A stretch of 57,018 bases of DNA from Malonomonas rubra DSM 5091 (GCF_900142125.1 NZ_FQZT01000016.1:1-57018); one strand, 5' to 3'; positions 29,305-39,014 are shown, numbered from the stretch's first letter. A program made the numbers and translations. The notes: generated by a model from the sequence alone, not told the origin.

Positions 29305-31037
29305 AATTGTCGTTTATAAAACGAATTGGATTGCCGGCGATGCTGTTGGCCGGACTGGTGCTGTTTGCCGGCTGTGCTCCGGCGCCGAGAGGCGGCGAAG
29401 CGCTCAACGCGATCAACCAGAGCCTGGCAGAGCCGCAGCAGGTAGAAACGGCAACTGTTCCGCCTCCGCCCCCGGCTGCAGTCCGCTCGGCTTTGATCCC
29501 ACAGGCGCAGCAACCGGTCGCTGCTTCTCTGCAACCTGCTCCAGAGGCCCGATTCGATATCGCCGCCAGCGAAATACCCGCGCGCGAGTTTTTTATGGGA
29601 CTGGTTGAAGGCAGTTCCGTCAACATGGTCGTCCATCCCGATGTTCAGGGAGAAATCAGCATCGATCTGAAAAAAACCAGCATCGAAGAGGTGCTGAATG
29701 TTGTTCACAATGTTTACGGCTACCCTTATTTCCGCACCGGCAATATTTATCAGGTGATGCCGGCCGACCTGCAGGCACGCACCTTTCAAGTGAACTATCT
29801 CAACCTGATACGCAGAGGGTCTTCCGATACTCGCGTCAGTTCCGGCCAGGTGACCCAGGTTGATGGTGGAGATAATGGCGATAACGGCGGTGGCAGCTCA
29901 CAGACTGAAAATGTCTCGGGTAGCCGTATCGAAACGGAATCGACGGCAGATTTCTGGGGTGAACTGAAGCAGGCGATTGTCGGCTTGGTCGGCAACGAAG
30001 GCGGCCGCAAAGTGATTGTCCAACCGCAGGCGAGCGTGGTGGTTGTGGTTGCCATGCCGGATGAACTGCGTTTGGTGGAAAACTACCTGAAAACGATCCA
30101 GAGCAACCTGCAGCGGCAGGTCGTGATTGAAGCCAAAGTGATTGAAGTCAGCCTCTCGGATGGTTTCCAAAGTGGCATCAACTGGGGCGCGTTGGGGCAA
30201 GACAGTAATGGATACAGTGTTCTGACCGGTCAGACCGGCGGAGGTAGCGCTTTCAGCAACGGGACGGGCAGCAATTTAACCACGGGAATCGCTGGAAACA
30301 GCGGCGACCTGACTCCGGGTGAGAGTTTACCTGAAGCCTTGGCGACTTCCGCTTTCGGCGGCATCTTCAGCCTGGCGCTCAATTTCAACGATTTCCAGGC
30401 TTTTATCGAGCTGATGGAAAGCCAGGGGGATGTCCAGGTTCTTTCCAGCCCGCGGATTTCCACCGTCAACAATCAGAAGGCGGTGATTAAGGTCGGATCG
30501 GATGAATTTTTCGTCACCGATATCTCCAGCGATACGACGACCGGAACTACCACCAGCAGTTCAACCGATGTGACCCTGACGCCGTTTTTCTCAGGCATTG
30601 CCCTCGACGTGACACCGCAGATCGACGCCGCAGGCCGGATTACCCTGCATATCCATCCGACAGTCAGCGAGGTCGTTGATCAGACCAAGGAGATAAATAT
30701 CTTCGGAGTGAACCAGTCAATTCCGGTGGCTTATAGCACGGTGCGCGAGTCGGACAGCGTAGTGCATGCCAGCAGCGGGCAACTGGTGGTGATCGGTGGC
30801 CTGATGCAGGACAAAACCGTGACCAATGAGGCGGGCGTTCCGGTGTTGAGCAAAATCCCCGGCCTTGGGGCGTTGTTCCGCCAAAGCCAGACCAGTTCTG
30901 CCAAAAGCGAACTGGTGATTCTGCTGCGCCCGCAGGTGATCGGCAGTAACGCCGATTGGTCGCAGCGGATCGATACAACCCGGCAGCGGATCGACCAGCT
31001 GGCCCCTCAGTTCCAGCGGGATTGGCTGAGCTACTAG
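29301..31037 (+). CDS. mshL: MSHA secretin MshL
   Basis: A 578-residue outer-membrane secretin, the pore for the pilus. The N-terminus is a lipoprotein signal with lipobox LFAGC. A STN/N0-like domain (about 80-165), a Gly/Asp-rich linker near residue 190, an N1-like domain and the secretin core follow (VLSSPRISTVNNQKAVIKVG, IPVAYSTVRESDSVVHASSG, VPVLSKIPGLGALFR). The final strand is SELVILLRPQVI. The motifs and position after mshK and before mshM match MshL. GTG start with overlap. Confidence 0.93.
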   Translation: MKLSFIKRIGLPAMLLAGLVLFAGCAPAPRGGEALNAINQSLAEPQQVETATVPPPPPAAVRSALIPQAQQPVAASLQPAPEARFDIAASEIPAREFFMGLVEGSSVNMVVHPDVQGEISIDLKKTSIEEVLNVVHNVYGYPYFRTGNIYQVMPADLQARTFQVNYLNLIRRGSSDTRVSSGQVTQVDGGDNGDNGGGSSQTENVSGSRIETESTADFWGELKQAIVGLVGNEGGRKVIVQPQASVVVVVAMPDELRLVENYLKTIQSNLQRQVVIEAKVIEVSLSDGFQSGINWGALGQDSNGYSVLTGQTGGGSAFSNGTGSNLTTGIAGNSGDLTPGESLPEALATSAFGGIFSLALNFNDFQAFIELMESQGDVQVLSSPRISTVNNQKAVIKVGSDEFFVTDISSDTTTGTTTSSSTDVTLTPFFSGIALDVTPQIDAAGRITLHIHPTVSEVVDQTKEINIFGVNQSIPVAYSTVRESDSVVHASSGQLVVIGGLMQDKTVTNEAGVPVLSKIPGLGALFRQSQTSSAKSELVILLRPQVIGSNADWSQRIDTTRQRIDQLAPQFQRDWLSY

Positions 31038-31063
31038 CGAACGTTATCAAGCGGGAACAGCCG

Positions 31064-31975
31064 ATGTATGAGCAGTTTTTCGGCCTTAAAGAGAAACCCT
31101 TCTCCCTGACGCCGGACACCGAATATTTTTACCGCTACAGCGGCCACCAGGAAGCGTTGAATGTGCTGTTGGTGGCACTACGCAACGGTGAAGGATTTGT
31201 CCGCGTGGTTGGCGAAGTCGGCACCGGCAAAACACTGCTCTGCCGGCAGATGCTCCGTATCCTGCAGGATGATTGCGAGACGGTCTATCTGCCAAATCCT
31301 CTGTTGACCCAGCTGGAACTTTACCAGGCGATCGCCAGCGAACTGCAGCTCGATGTTCCGGCGGCAGCCACAGTACAGCATCTGAATCAGCATATTCTGG
31401 AAGCCTTGATTCGATTGCGCGAGCAGGACCGGCCACTGGTGGTGCTGATTGACGAAGCGCAGGCAATGCCTTTCGAGAGCCTGGAAGCGTTGCGGTTGCT
31501 GAGCAATATCGAGACGGAAAAAGAGAAATTGCTGCATATCTTCTTTTTTGCTCAGCCTGAGTTCGAAGAGCGCCTCGCGGAAAGACAATTACGGCAGCTG
31601 CAACAGAGAATTACTTTTTCCTATTGCTTGCCGCCACTCAACGAAGAAGAAACTGCGGGCTACCTGCAGCATCGCCTGCAGGTAGCCGGGCATCCGGATG
31701 GACTGCTGTTTAAACCGACCGCTGCAAGTTTGTTGCACAAAGAGAGCCGCGGCTATCCTCGTTTGATCAACCTGCTGGCTCACAAAGCGATGCTGGCAGC
31801 TTACGGCAAAGGGCGAAAAAAAATCGACAGGCGTCTTGTGCAGATGGCGATCGACGACAGTCGCAATAAGAAAAATTTCCTCGCTGGCGGGCGTGCGCTT
31901 TCAATGGTGTTGGAAGTTGGTACCGTCCTCAGTGTGGCTGCAGTGACCCTGTTTCTGCTGAAGGTGCTGCTATGA
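31064..31975 (+). CDS. mshM: MSHA accessory AAA ATPase MshM (ExeA-like)
   Basis: A 303-residue ATPase of the ExeA/GspA/MshM type. It opens MYEQFFGLKEKPFSLTPD, a hallmark of the family, with Walker A VGEVGTGKTLLCR and Walker B LVVLIDEAQAM. The C-terminus has one hydrophobic helix (about 282-300) that should anchor it in the inner membrane. ExeA relatives help place secretins through peptidoglycan. The start at 31064 fits the family N-terminus; the frame is open for 36 codons upstream across the mshL end. The stop overlaps mshN. Confidence 0.92.
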   Translation: MYEQFFGLKEKPFSLTPDTEYFYRYSGHQEALNVLLVALRNGEGFVRVVGEVGTGKTLLCRQMLRILQDDCETVYLPNPLLTQLELYQAIASELQLDVPAAATVQHLNQHILEALIRLREQDRPLVVLIDEAQAMPFESLEALRLLSNIETEKEKLLHIFFFAQPEFEERLAERQLRQLQQRITFSYCLPPLNEEETAGYLQHRLQVAGHPDGLLFKPTAASLLHKESRGYPRLINLLAHKAMLAAYGKGRKKIDRRLVQMAIDDSRNKKNFLAGGRALSMVLEVGTVLSVAAVTLFLLKVLL

Positions 31976-33054
31976 GCCTGATCAACCAGATGTTGCGCGA
32001 TCTTGAAGAACGGCGCCAAGTAGAAAACCGCCAGCAGTCGGGTGGAGAGCCCGCCCCAGTCGTAACTTCTTCGGCTGGTTTTCGGCGCCATCTGCTGCTT
32101 TTGCTAGGTGGGGTGTTGTTGGCAGTAGTGATCTGGGGTGGCAGTGAGTTTTTGCGGCAGAAACAAGAGGACGTGCCGGGTGTCGGCCCCCTGTTTGTTG
32201 TTGAGCAGAGGTCTTCGGTAGAAAAGGTTTTGCCTGTCAGCAAACAGGAACCGAAATCGGTTCCTGTGCCGGTCCAGCCGAAATCTGAGCCAGTTGTGAT
32301 CGTGGCTGTCGAAGCTGAAAAAGCCTCTGTGGCTCCTTCTCCTTCTCCTGCGCCAGAGCCTCCGGCAGTAGAGAAGAAAAACGAGAATGTTTCGCTGCCG
32401 CAAAAGGAAACGCCTGTTGTTGCTGAGTCAACATCGACAAATGTGGAGGACGCTCGATTCCGCAAGAAAACTGCCCCACTGAGTCCGGAAGAACGGGCAC
32501 AGGCTCTTTACCTGCAAAGCCTGTCGGTACTACAGCAGGGGGACGACGTTGTTGCAGAAAACAACTTGCTGCAGGCGCTAGAACTGAATCCGAACCATCA
32601 GGCTGCGCGTTTACAGCTGATCAATTTGCTGCGACAGAACAACCGTGTGGCGGAAGCGTTTTCTCAGGTTGAAATGGGGCTGCAACTGCATCCGCAGAGC
32701 CATATGCTGCGAAAAGATATGGCGCGCCAGCTGCTATCAGCAGGGCGGTTGGATGAAGCTATCGCAACGTTAAATTATACGCCGTTCCCGGCGATGGCAC
32801 AGGACTTGGAATATCACGCACTGCTTGCAGCCTTGTTGCAGGAGTCTGGCGATTATCAGCATGCGATCCCGATATATCGGGGCTTACTCAGTTATCAACC
32901 GCAGGAGTCGATGTGGTGGCTGGGACTGGCGATCTCCCTCGATCAGAGCGGTGATGCCGAACAGGCAAAATCAGCCTATCTGAAGGTGGCCGGGCAACAG
33001 GGCCTGCGCGCTGATCTGGCAGATTATGTGGCAAGTCGGTTGCAGGCTCTGTAG
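31972..33054 (+). CDS. mshN: MSHA biogenesis TPR protein MshN
   Basis: A 360-residue bitopic protein opening MSLINQMLRDLEERR, typical of MshN. A membrane helix lies at about 42-62, then a Pro/Glu/Val-rich linker to about 150, and TPR-like helices from about 175 to the end (QALYLQSLSVLQQGDDVVAE, LEYHALLAALLQESGDYQHA). It presumably works as a scaffold in the periplasm. It overlaps mshM by four bases. Confidence 0.88.
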   Translation: MSLINQMLRDLEERRQVENRQQSGGEPAPVVTSSAGFRRHLLLLLGGVLLAVVIWGGSEFLRQKQEDVPGVGPLFVVEQRSSVEKVLPVSKQEPKSVPVPVQPKSEPVVIVAVEAEKASVAPSPSPAPEPPAVEKKNENVSLPQKETPVVAESTSTNVEDARFRKKTAPLSPEERAQALYLQSLSVLQQGDDVVAENNLLQALELNPNHQAARLQLINLLRQNNRVAEAFSQVEMGLQLHPQSHMLRKDMARQLLSAGRLDEAIATLNYTPFPAMAQDLEYHALLAALLQESGDYQHAIPIYRGLLSYQPQESMWWLGLAISLDQSGDAEQAKSAYLKVAGQQGLRADLADYVASRLQAL

Positions 33055-33076
33055 CCTGATTTCAAGAGGATAGAGG

Positions 33077-34852
33077 ATGGCAGAACCGAGGAAAAAAATT
33101 CGTATCGGCGACCTGATGGTTCGCAACGGGGTTATCACGGAAGAGCAGCTGATGCACGCCCTGTCGGTGCAGAAGAAAACCGGGGCCAAGCTCGGCAACA
33201 CGCTGATCGAGCTGAACCTGGTCACGTCGCAGCAGTTCCACGAGTTCCTTGCGACCCAGCTCGATCTGCCCTACATCGATCTGAAGCATTACAACTATCA
33301 ATCCGAAACGGTGCGGATGATGCCGGAGACCGCAGCGCGCCGGTTTCGTGCCATTGCTCTGTCAGTGGAGAACGAGCGGATGCTGGTCGGCTTGGCTGAT
33401 CCGACCGATCTGCATGCCTACGATGAACTGGCAAAAATTCTCAAACGCCCTGTCGATATTGCGGTGGTCAACGAAGCCGAGCTGCTCAAGGTTCTCGATA
33501 CCGTTTACCGGCGGACGCAGGAAATTGTCAATATCGCCGAGGAGTTGGGCGAAGAACTGGCGCAGGGTGACAGCAATCTCGACCAGTTGCTGGCTGAGGC
33601 CGATGTTGAAGATGCGCCGGTTGTGCGCCTTCTGCGATCGCTGTTCGAAGATGCGATTCAGGTCGGCGCTTCCGATATCCATATCGAGCCGGATGAGAAA
33701 GTGTTGCGCATCCGTCAGCGGATCGACGGTATTCTGCATGAGCAGGTGATGAAGGAAAAACGCATCGCTCCGGCGTTGGTATCGCGGCTGAAGCTTGTTT
33801 GTGGCCTCGATATTTCCGAACGGCGACTGCCGCAGGACGGACGTTTCAACATCCGTGTCAAAGGCAAGAGTGTCGATATCCGTCTTTCCACCATGCCGCT
33901 GCAGTATGGCGAGTCGGTGGTTATGCGTCTGCTGGATCAATCCGGCGGCTTGCTGCGGCTGGAGCAGGTCGGGATGTCGTCGGAACTGCTCAAACGATTC
34001 CGTCGGCAGTTGCATCGCCCGAACGGATTAGTGCTGGTCACCGGCCCGACCGGTAGCGGTAAAACGACCACGCTTTATGGCGCGCTGAATGAGTTGAACA
34101 AGGAAGAGAAAAAAATCATCACCGTTGAGGATCCAGTCGAATACCGGCTACCACGGATTAACCAGGTGCAGGTTCATCCGAAGATCGGACTCGATTTCGC
34201 CCGTGTTCTGCGTGCCGGCTTGCGGCAGGACCCGGACATCGTCATGGTCGGTGAGATGCGTGACAAGGAGACCAGCGATATCGCCCTGCGCGCGGCGATG
34301 ACCGGCCACCTGGTGCTTTCGACTCTGCACACCAACGACTCGGTCAGTACTGCGCTTCGGCTGGTTGAGATGGGAACAGAAGGTTATGTGGTTGCCAGTT
34401 CGCTGCGTGCTGTTCTGGCCCAGCGGTTGGTGCGGCGGATCTGCTCCAGCTGCCAGAAGGCCGATCCCTTGGATGCCGCCAGCCGCAGTTGGCTGGAAGC
34501 TTACGATGGTCAAATTGAACTGCCGCTGGATCAGGCTCAATTTATGACCGGAACCGGCTGTCCGTCCTGCAACAACACAGGCTACTCCGGGCGGATCGGT
34601 ATTTTCGAACTGCTCGAGATCGACTTCGATCTGGCTGATGCCCTGCGCCGTAACGACAGTGCCGACTTTGCCGAAAAGGCACAAAAGCAGCCCGGATTCC
34701 GCAGCTTGGCTGAGAGTACCCTGATGCTGGCGTTGAACGGTGTTACCAGCATGGAAGAGGTGCTGCGGATTGCAGGTCAGATTGATGAAACCAGCATGTC
34801 GGGGCAGAAATCAGAGGTTGTACGACCGGAAGATGTGGTGACAAGCGAGTAA
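33077..34852 (+). CDS. mshE: MSHA extension ATPase MshE
   Basis: A 591-residue GspE/PilB-type ATPase that powers pilus extension. The N-terminal T2SSE_N domain (about 10-150) is of the kind that binds cyclic di-GMP in MshE. Walker A is VTGPTGSGKTTTLYGALNEL, the Asp box is IITVEDPVEYRLP and the His box LSTLHTNDSVSTALRL. A tetracysteine zinc site is present as CSSCQ and CPSCNNTGYSGRIG. Relevant N-terminal residues (RIGDLMVRNGVITEEQLMHA) resemble the MshEN motif. It follows mshN by 22 bp. Confidence 0.95.
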   Translation: MAEPRKKIRIGDLMVRNGVITEEQLMHALSVQKKTGAKLGNTLIELNLVTSQQFHEFLATQLDLPYIDLKHYNYQSETVRMMPETAARRFRAIALSVENERMLVGLADPTDLHAYDELAKILKRPVDIAVVNEAELLKVLDTVYRRTQEIVNIAEELGEELAQGDSNLDQLLAEADVEDAPVVRLLRSLFEDAIQVGASDIHIEPDEKVLRIRQRIDGILHEQVMKEKRIAPALVSRLKLVCGLDISERRLPQDGRFNIRVKGKSVDIRLSTMPLQYGESVVMRLLDQSGGLLRLEQVGMSSELLKRFRRQLHRPNGLVLVTGPTGSGKTTTLYGALNELNKEEKKIITVEDPVEYRLPRINQVQVHPKIGLDFARVLRAGLRQDPDIVMVGEMRDKETSDIALRAAMTGHLVLSTLHTNDSVSTALRLVEMGTEGYVVASSLRAVLAQRLVRRICSSCQKADPLDAASRSWLEAYDGQIELPLDQAQFMTGTGCPSCNNTGYSGRIGIFELLEIDFDLADALRRNDSADFAEKAQKQPGFRSLAESTLMLALNGVTSMEEVLRIAGQIDETSMSGQKSEVVRPEDVVTSE

Positions 34853-34859
34853 ACGACTG

Positions 34860-36080
34860 ATGCCTTTTTATCGCTACAAAGCCAGGGACAGCAGTGGCAA
34901 GCTGCTGGAAGGGCAGCTTGAAGCTGTTTCGGCGGAAGCGCTGGCCAACCAGCTGCAGGCCGGCAATATGTTGCCGATCAATATTGAAGAGACTGTGGGC
35001 AAGCAGGATCTGCCGATTGGTCAGTTGCTGAAGCGGCGTAGGACCAAGGTCGGACTGGATGATCTGATCCTTTTCTGTCGTCAGATGTATACGTTGACGG
35101 CAGCGGGGGTGCCGATTACACGTGCCCTGCGTGGGCTGGTTGATACGGCGCGGAATCAGACTTTGGGCGACGCGCTCGATGCCGTGGTTGATGACCTCGA
35201 ATCGGGCATGGAGCTGTCCGGCGCTTTTGCCAACCATCCTAAGGTTTTCCCCGGTCTGCTCTGCCGCCTGGTGCAGGTTGGTGAGGCGACCGGTAAGCTG
35301 GACGAAGTCTTTCTTCAGTTGGCGGTTTATTTTGAGCGGGAAAAAGATACCATCAACCGGGTGAAGTCTGCGTTGCGCTACCCGACCTTTGTTGTTATCG
35401 CCATATTTTTCGCCATCATGTTTATCAGCCTGTTCGTTATTCCGGCGTTCGAGAAGGTTTTCTCCGGAATGGGTGCAGAGTTGCCACTCGCGACCCGAAT
35501 ATTACTAGGTATTTCAGGGTTCATGCAGGCGAATTGGCCATTCGTTATTGGCGGAGTCGTACTGACGATTGTTGGGATCAAGCAGGGATTGAAAACCGAG
35601 CAGGGACTTTATGTCTGGGACCGCTACAAACTGAAAATCCCTTTGGTCGGCGATATTATCCTAAGGTCGACCTTGGTGCGTTTTTCTCGGGCATTCAATA
35701 TGAGTTTTACTGCCGGGGTGCCGTTGACGCAAGCGCTTGGTTTTACCGCACGCTCTGTCGGAAATGTGTTCGTCGGTGAAAAGATTGAAAGTATCCGCAA
35801 CGGTGTCGAGCGGGGGGACACTCTGACCCGCAGCGCGACCCAGACCGAGATGTTTACTCCACTGGTTCTGCAGATGCTGGCTGTCGGTGAGGAGACAGGC
35901 TCTGTCGATACCATGCTGGAGGATGTCGCCCAATTTTACGAGCGCGAGGTCGATTACGACCTGAAGAACCTTTCCAGCGCCATCGAGCCGATCATGATCG
36001 TGATTATTGGTGGGATGGTGCTGGTTCTGGCGCTCGGCGTATTTTTACCGATGTGGAATCTGTCAACTTTAGCAAGATAA
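34860..36080 (+). CDS. mshG: MSHA inner-membrane platform protein MshG
   Basis: A 406-residue GspF/PilC-type polytopic protein with two repeats of the GspF domain. Membrane helices lie at about 170-195, 222-240 and 378-402. Repeat motifs include LILFCRQMYTLTAAGVPITRAL and LVRFSRAFNMSFTAGVPLTQ, in which each repeat begins F-x-R-x-x-x. It begins 7 bases after mshE and works with it. Confidence 0.95.
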   Translation: MPFYRYKARDSSGKLLEGQLEAVSAEALANQLQAGNMLPINIEETVGKQDLPIGQLLKRRRTKVGLDDLILFCRQMYTLTAAGVPITRALRGLVDTARNQTLGDALDAVVDDLESGMELSGAFANHPKVFPGLLCRLVQVGEATGKLDEVFLQLAVYFEREKDTINRVKSALRYPTFVVIAIFFAIMFISLFVIPAFEKVFSGMGAELPLATRILLGISGFMQANWPFVIGGVVLTIVGIKQGLKTEQGLYVWDRYKLKIPLVGDIILRSTLVRFSRAFNMSFTAGVPLTQALGFTARSVGNVFVGEKIESIRNGVERGDTLTRSATQTEMFTPLVLQMLAVGEETGSVDTMLEDVAQFYEREVDYDLKNLSSAIEPIMIVIIGGMVLVLALGVFLPMWNLSTLAR

Positions 36081-36117
36081 AAGTTGATTAATAAACAAAT
36101 TTAAGAGATACTCATAA

Positions 36118-36660
36118 GTGAATGTTTATTTTAGCAATTTGACGCAAATACGCGGACAGCGGGGATATACCCTGCTCGAAATTGTCGTTGTCATTGCCAT
36201 CATCAGCATTCTTGCTGCTTTTGCTCTTGATAAATACGCTCGTCTGCTGGTTGACGTGGAGCGTACGTCAATGCAACACGATCTTGGAGTGATGCGCAGC
36301 GCAGTCAGTATGCAGTTCGCCTCACATTTTGTTGCAGGGGATGTGCAAGGACTGAATGCTCTGATTGACACTAACCCGATGGACCTGCTGTCGGAGAAAC
36401 CGAGCAACTACCTTGGCGTATTTAAAGCAAGCGAAGCAGGTAAGCTTGAGGCGGGCCACTGGTATTTTGACAACGATAACAGAGCCTTGGTTTATCTTGT
36501 CAGGCACGTAGAATATTTTGAGACCAAATTGAGACCGAAACAGGCACGATTTAAGATTTTTCCTGTTTATTCCGAAAAGCAGAAAGAGAATAAGAAAAAA
36601 CTGTTTCTCGCTGGTTTAAGACTTAAAGCGATAGACCCTTACCGTTGGATAAGAGAATAA
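36118..36660 (+). CDS. Pilin-like protein (MshB/MshF position)
   Basis: A 180-residue type IV pilin-like protein with a class III-type signal: RGQRGYTLLEIVVVIAIISI, in which the prepilin peptidase would cut after Gly and Glu5 follows. The hydrophobic helix runs to about residue 35. The C-terminal half is basic and Lys-rich (KQKENKKKLFLAGLRLKAI). It occupies the mshF/mshB place between mshG and mshA; I cannot choose between those names. GTG start; the gap after mshG is 37 bases. The codon use is AT-richer than in mshE and mshG. Confidence 0.85.
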   Translation: MNVYFSNLTQIRGQRGYTLLEIVVVIAIISILAAFALDKYARLLVDVERTSMQHDLGVMRSAVSMQFASHFVAGDVQGLNALIDTNPMDLLSEKPSNYLGVFKASEAGKLEAGHWYFDNDNRALVYLVRHVEYFETKLRPKQARFKIFPVYSEKQKENKKKLFLAGLRLKAIDPYRWIRE

Positions 36661-36678
36661 ATTTAACAGACATTTATC

Positions 36679-36697
36679 CTGCCACAAAAAATGGCAG
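36679..36697 (+). promoter_or_regulatory. Hairpin in the leader of mshA
   Basis: CTGCCA and TGGCAG pair around CAAAAAA. There is no T run, so it is unlikely to terminate. A role in RNA processing or in stabilising the mshA message is possible. Confidence 0.4.
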
Positions 36698-36718
36698 AGC
36701 ACTAAAAGGAGCTTATTG

Positions 36719-37171
36719 ATGCGTAACGAAAAAGGTTTCACCTTAATCGAACTGGTTGTCGTTATTGTTATACTCGGCATTCTGGCCGCCGTTGCAGTGC
36801 CGAAGTTTGTCGATATGCAGATTGATGCACGCAAGTCAGCAGTTAACGGCCTTTACGGTGCCGTCCAAAGTGCTTCTGCGCTGGCCCATGCTCAGGCGCT
36901 AGTTAAAGGGCAGACCGGTGCAGCTGGAGAAATTGATATGGAAGGTGTAACGATTGAATTGATCAACGCTTATCCAGCTTCAAACGATGATGGTGATAAG
37001 GGAACGGATATTTCTGATGCTGTCAATATCGATGGTTTCACTTACACTGCTGGTGCAACAGGTACATTTGTCCTTGATGGGTATTCCGGAAGTAACGGTT
37101 GCGAGGTGACTTACGCTGCTGCCGGCGCAGGTGGAGTGCCAAGTATTAATGTTGATGATGATTGCGATTAG
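36719..37171 (+). CDS. mshA: MSHA major pilin MshA
   Basis: A 150-residue type IV pilin. The short leader MRNEKG precedes FTLIELVVVIVILGILAAVA, with Glu5 present. The C-terminal region has a Cys pair (SNGCEVTY and DDDCD) that can form the D-loop disulphide. It is preceded by AAAAGGAG at an ideal 8-base distance, the best ribosome-binding site in the operon, and followed by a hairpin terminator. Both fit high expression of the major subunit. Confidence 0.92.
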   Translation: MRNEKGFTLIELVVVIVILGILAAVAVPKFVDMQIDARKSAVNGLYGAVQSASALAHAQALVKGQTGAAGEIDMEGVTIELINAYPASNDDGDKGTDISDAVNIDGFTYTAGATGTFVLDGYSGSNGCEVTYAAAGAGGVPSINVDDDCD

Positions 37172-37215
37172 TTGATCTGTTTTACAAGCAACTTGGTCGT
37201 AACTAAAAGGACCCC

Positions 37216-37251
37216 AAAAGCGAAATCCAAATTTTTGGGTTTCGCTTTTTG
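37216..37251 (+). terminator. Terminator after mshA inside the msh operon
   Basis: AAAAGCGAAATCC pairs with GGGTTTCGCTTTTT around a short AT loop, and ends in a T run. It lies 45 bases past the mshA stop. Partial termination here would make mshA message more abundant than mshC-Q. Confidence 0.75.
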
Positions 37252-37289
37252 TTGGAGCATTCATTTTTTCAAGGAACAAATTTGTAGTG

Positions 37290-37724
37290 ATGAAACAGGA
37301 AGCGGGATTCACTCTGGTTGAGCTGGTTGTTATTATTATCCTGCTTGGGATTCTCGCAGCTTTTGCCCTTCCACGTTTTGTCGATATCGAGACTTTTCGC
37401 GCCCGCGCTTCTTATGATGAAGTCGCGGGTGCGCTTCGTTATGCCCAGAAGCTTGCTGTTGCCAGCGGTTGTAATGTTCAGTTTGTTGTCTCCGGGAACA
37501 ACTTCGCGTTGCAACGGCCTGCTGCAGATTGCAGCGATACCTCTTACATTGATATCAGTGGCCATCCGGTCAGTGGCAACAGCGTTGACGTCGGCATGAC
37601 GTCCAGTCATTCCAGTTTCATCTTCGACCCAATGGGGCGAAGCTCTGAGACGGTCACTCTCACTATCGGCGGCACTGAAACGATCAGGGTCGTTGCTGAA
37701 ACCGGCTACGTGGATGCGCCATGA
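37290..37724 (+). CDS. mshC: Minor pseudopilin MshC
   Basis: A 144-residue minor pilin with MKQEAG then FTLVELVVIIILLGILAAFA and the MshC-like PRFVDIETFRARASYDEV. Two Cys (SGCNVQF, ADCSDTS) may pair. A GTG three bases upstream is an alternative. It overlaps mshD by four bases (ATGA). Confidence 0.86.
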   Translation: MKQEAGFTLVELVVIIILLGILAAFALPRFVDIETFRARASYDEVAGALRYAQKLAVASGCNVQFVVSGNNFALQRPAADCSDTSYIDISGHPVSGNSVDVGMTSSHSSFIFDPMGRSSETVTLTIGGTETIRVVAETGYVDAP

Positions 37725-38197
37725 GCAGACGAGTTTTGCATAACCAATCGGGGGTGACCCTGATCGAGCTGATCGTGGCGATGATTGTCATTTCGATTGC
37801 GGTTGGCGGCGTTCTGCTGGTGATGAATTACACCACTCTGCACTCGGCAGACCCGGTGCTTAGGCACCAGGCTATTGCCATTGCTGAAGCTTATATGGAA
37901 GAGATTACTCTGAAAAATTACCGTGATCCGGATGATGGTAGCCTTTGCCCTGCGGCTGAGGCAAGCCGGTCCTTATATGATAATGTCTGTGACTATAATG
38001 GATTAAATGATTCAGGGGCCCGGAATCAGACTGGGACGGCGATTGCAACCTTGGCCAGTTATAGCGTGTCGGTTACGGTTGGCTCTTTGAACTACGGACC
38101 GGCAGGCAGTCAGGTTGCCGGACTTCAGATCGATATCATAGTAACGGACCCTGCCGGCGAGGACTTTACTCTGACCGGTTATCGTGCTGACTACTGA
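37721..38197 (+). CDS. mshD: Minor pseudopilin MshD
   Basis: A 158-residue minor pilin: NQSG then VTLIELIVAMIVISIAVGGV with Glu5. The segment RHQAIAIAEAYMEEITLKNY is the MshD/GspI-like post-helix motif. Two Cys are present. It lies between mshC and mshO with overlaps on both sides. Confidence 0.86.
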   Translation: MSRRVLHNQSGVTLIELIVAMIVISIAVGGVLLVMNYTTLHSADPVLRHQAIAIAEAYMEEITLKNYRDPDDGSLCPAAEASRSLYDNVCDYNGLNDSGARNQTGTAIATLASYSVSVTVGSLNYGPAGSQVAGLQIDIIVTDPAGEDFTLTGYRADY

Positions 38198-38204
38198 GGT
38201 TGAA

Positions 38205-39014
38205 TTGACGACTCGGCTAATTTCAAATCATCGAGGTTTCACCCTGATCGAATTGATCGTCGTTATCGTGATCGCTGGAATTCTTGCGGCTATGGGCGGC
38301 ATGCTGATTGTCAAGCCGGTGACCGGTTACGTCGATTTAGCTCGGCGCACGCGTTTGGTCGATCAGGCAGAGATGGCGCTGCGCAGGATGCAGCGCGATA
38401 TTCGACACGCTTTGCCGAATAGTATACGGATCGATGTCTCCGGGCAGTATCTTGAAGTTTTGAACACGGTCGGCGGGGGGCGCTATCGACGTTACCCGGA
38501 TCCTGGTGGAGGCAGTGATATCCTCAATTTTGGCTTGGATGACACAAGATTTGATGTTCTCGGCTCACTTAGTCAACCACCTGTGACGGGTGACCAGTTG
38601 GTGATTTATAATGTTGCTCCGGCGGGAGCAAGCAGTAATGCCTATGCGGCGACAGCTGACAACAGGGCAGCGATTGCGGCAGGCAGTGATCAGAATAGTA
38701 TTGTCCTATCTCCAGGGTTTCAGTTTGCTCATATCTCTCCTCAGCAACGTTTCTTCATTGTCGATCAGCCGGTCAGCTATGCCTGTGAAGGGGGAGCCTT
38801 GAATCGTTATGACGGCTATGCGATCAGCGCTGTTCAGCCAACCGCTACGCTCTCCAACCCCGACCTTGTGACCGATGGAGTCAGTTCATGCCTGTTCAGC
38901 TATGATCCGGGGGCGAGCCAGAGAGCAGGGCTGGTGACATTGCAGTTGTCACTGAGTGAAGCGGGGGAGACAATCACCCTGTTGCATCAGATTCATGTGG
39001 TGAACGTGCCATGA
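38205..39014 (+). CDS. mshO: Minor pseudopilin MshO
   Basis: A 269-residue minor pilin, larger than the others as usual for MshO. SNHRG then FTLIELIVVIVIAGILAAMG, followed by LVDQAEMALRRMQRDIRHAL, the family's conserved helix. I place the start at TTG 38205 because GAGG lies 5 bases before it, overlapping the mshD stop; the frame is open to a GTG at 38184. It overlaps mshP by four bases. Confidence 0.87.
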   Translation: MTTRLISNHRGFTLIELIVVIVIAGILAAMGGMLIVKPVTGYVDLARRTRLVDQAEMALRRMQRDIRHALPNSIRIDVSGQYLEVLNTVGGGRYRRYPDPGGGSDILNFGLDDTRFDVLGSLSQPPVTGDQLVIYNVAPAGASSNAYAATADNRAAIAAGSDQNSIVLSPGFQFAHISPQQRFFIVDQPVSYACEGGALNRYDGYAISAVQPTATLSNPDLVTDGVSSCLFSYDPGASQRAGLVTLQLSLSEAGETITLLHQIHVVNVP

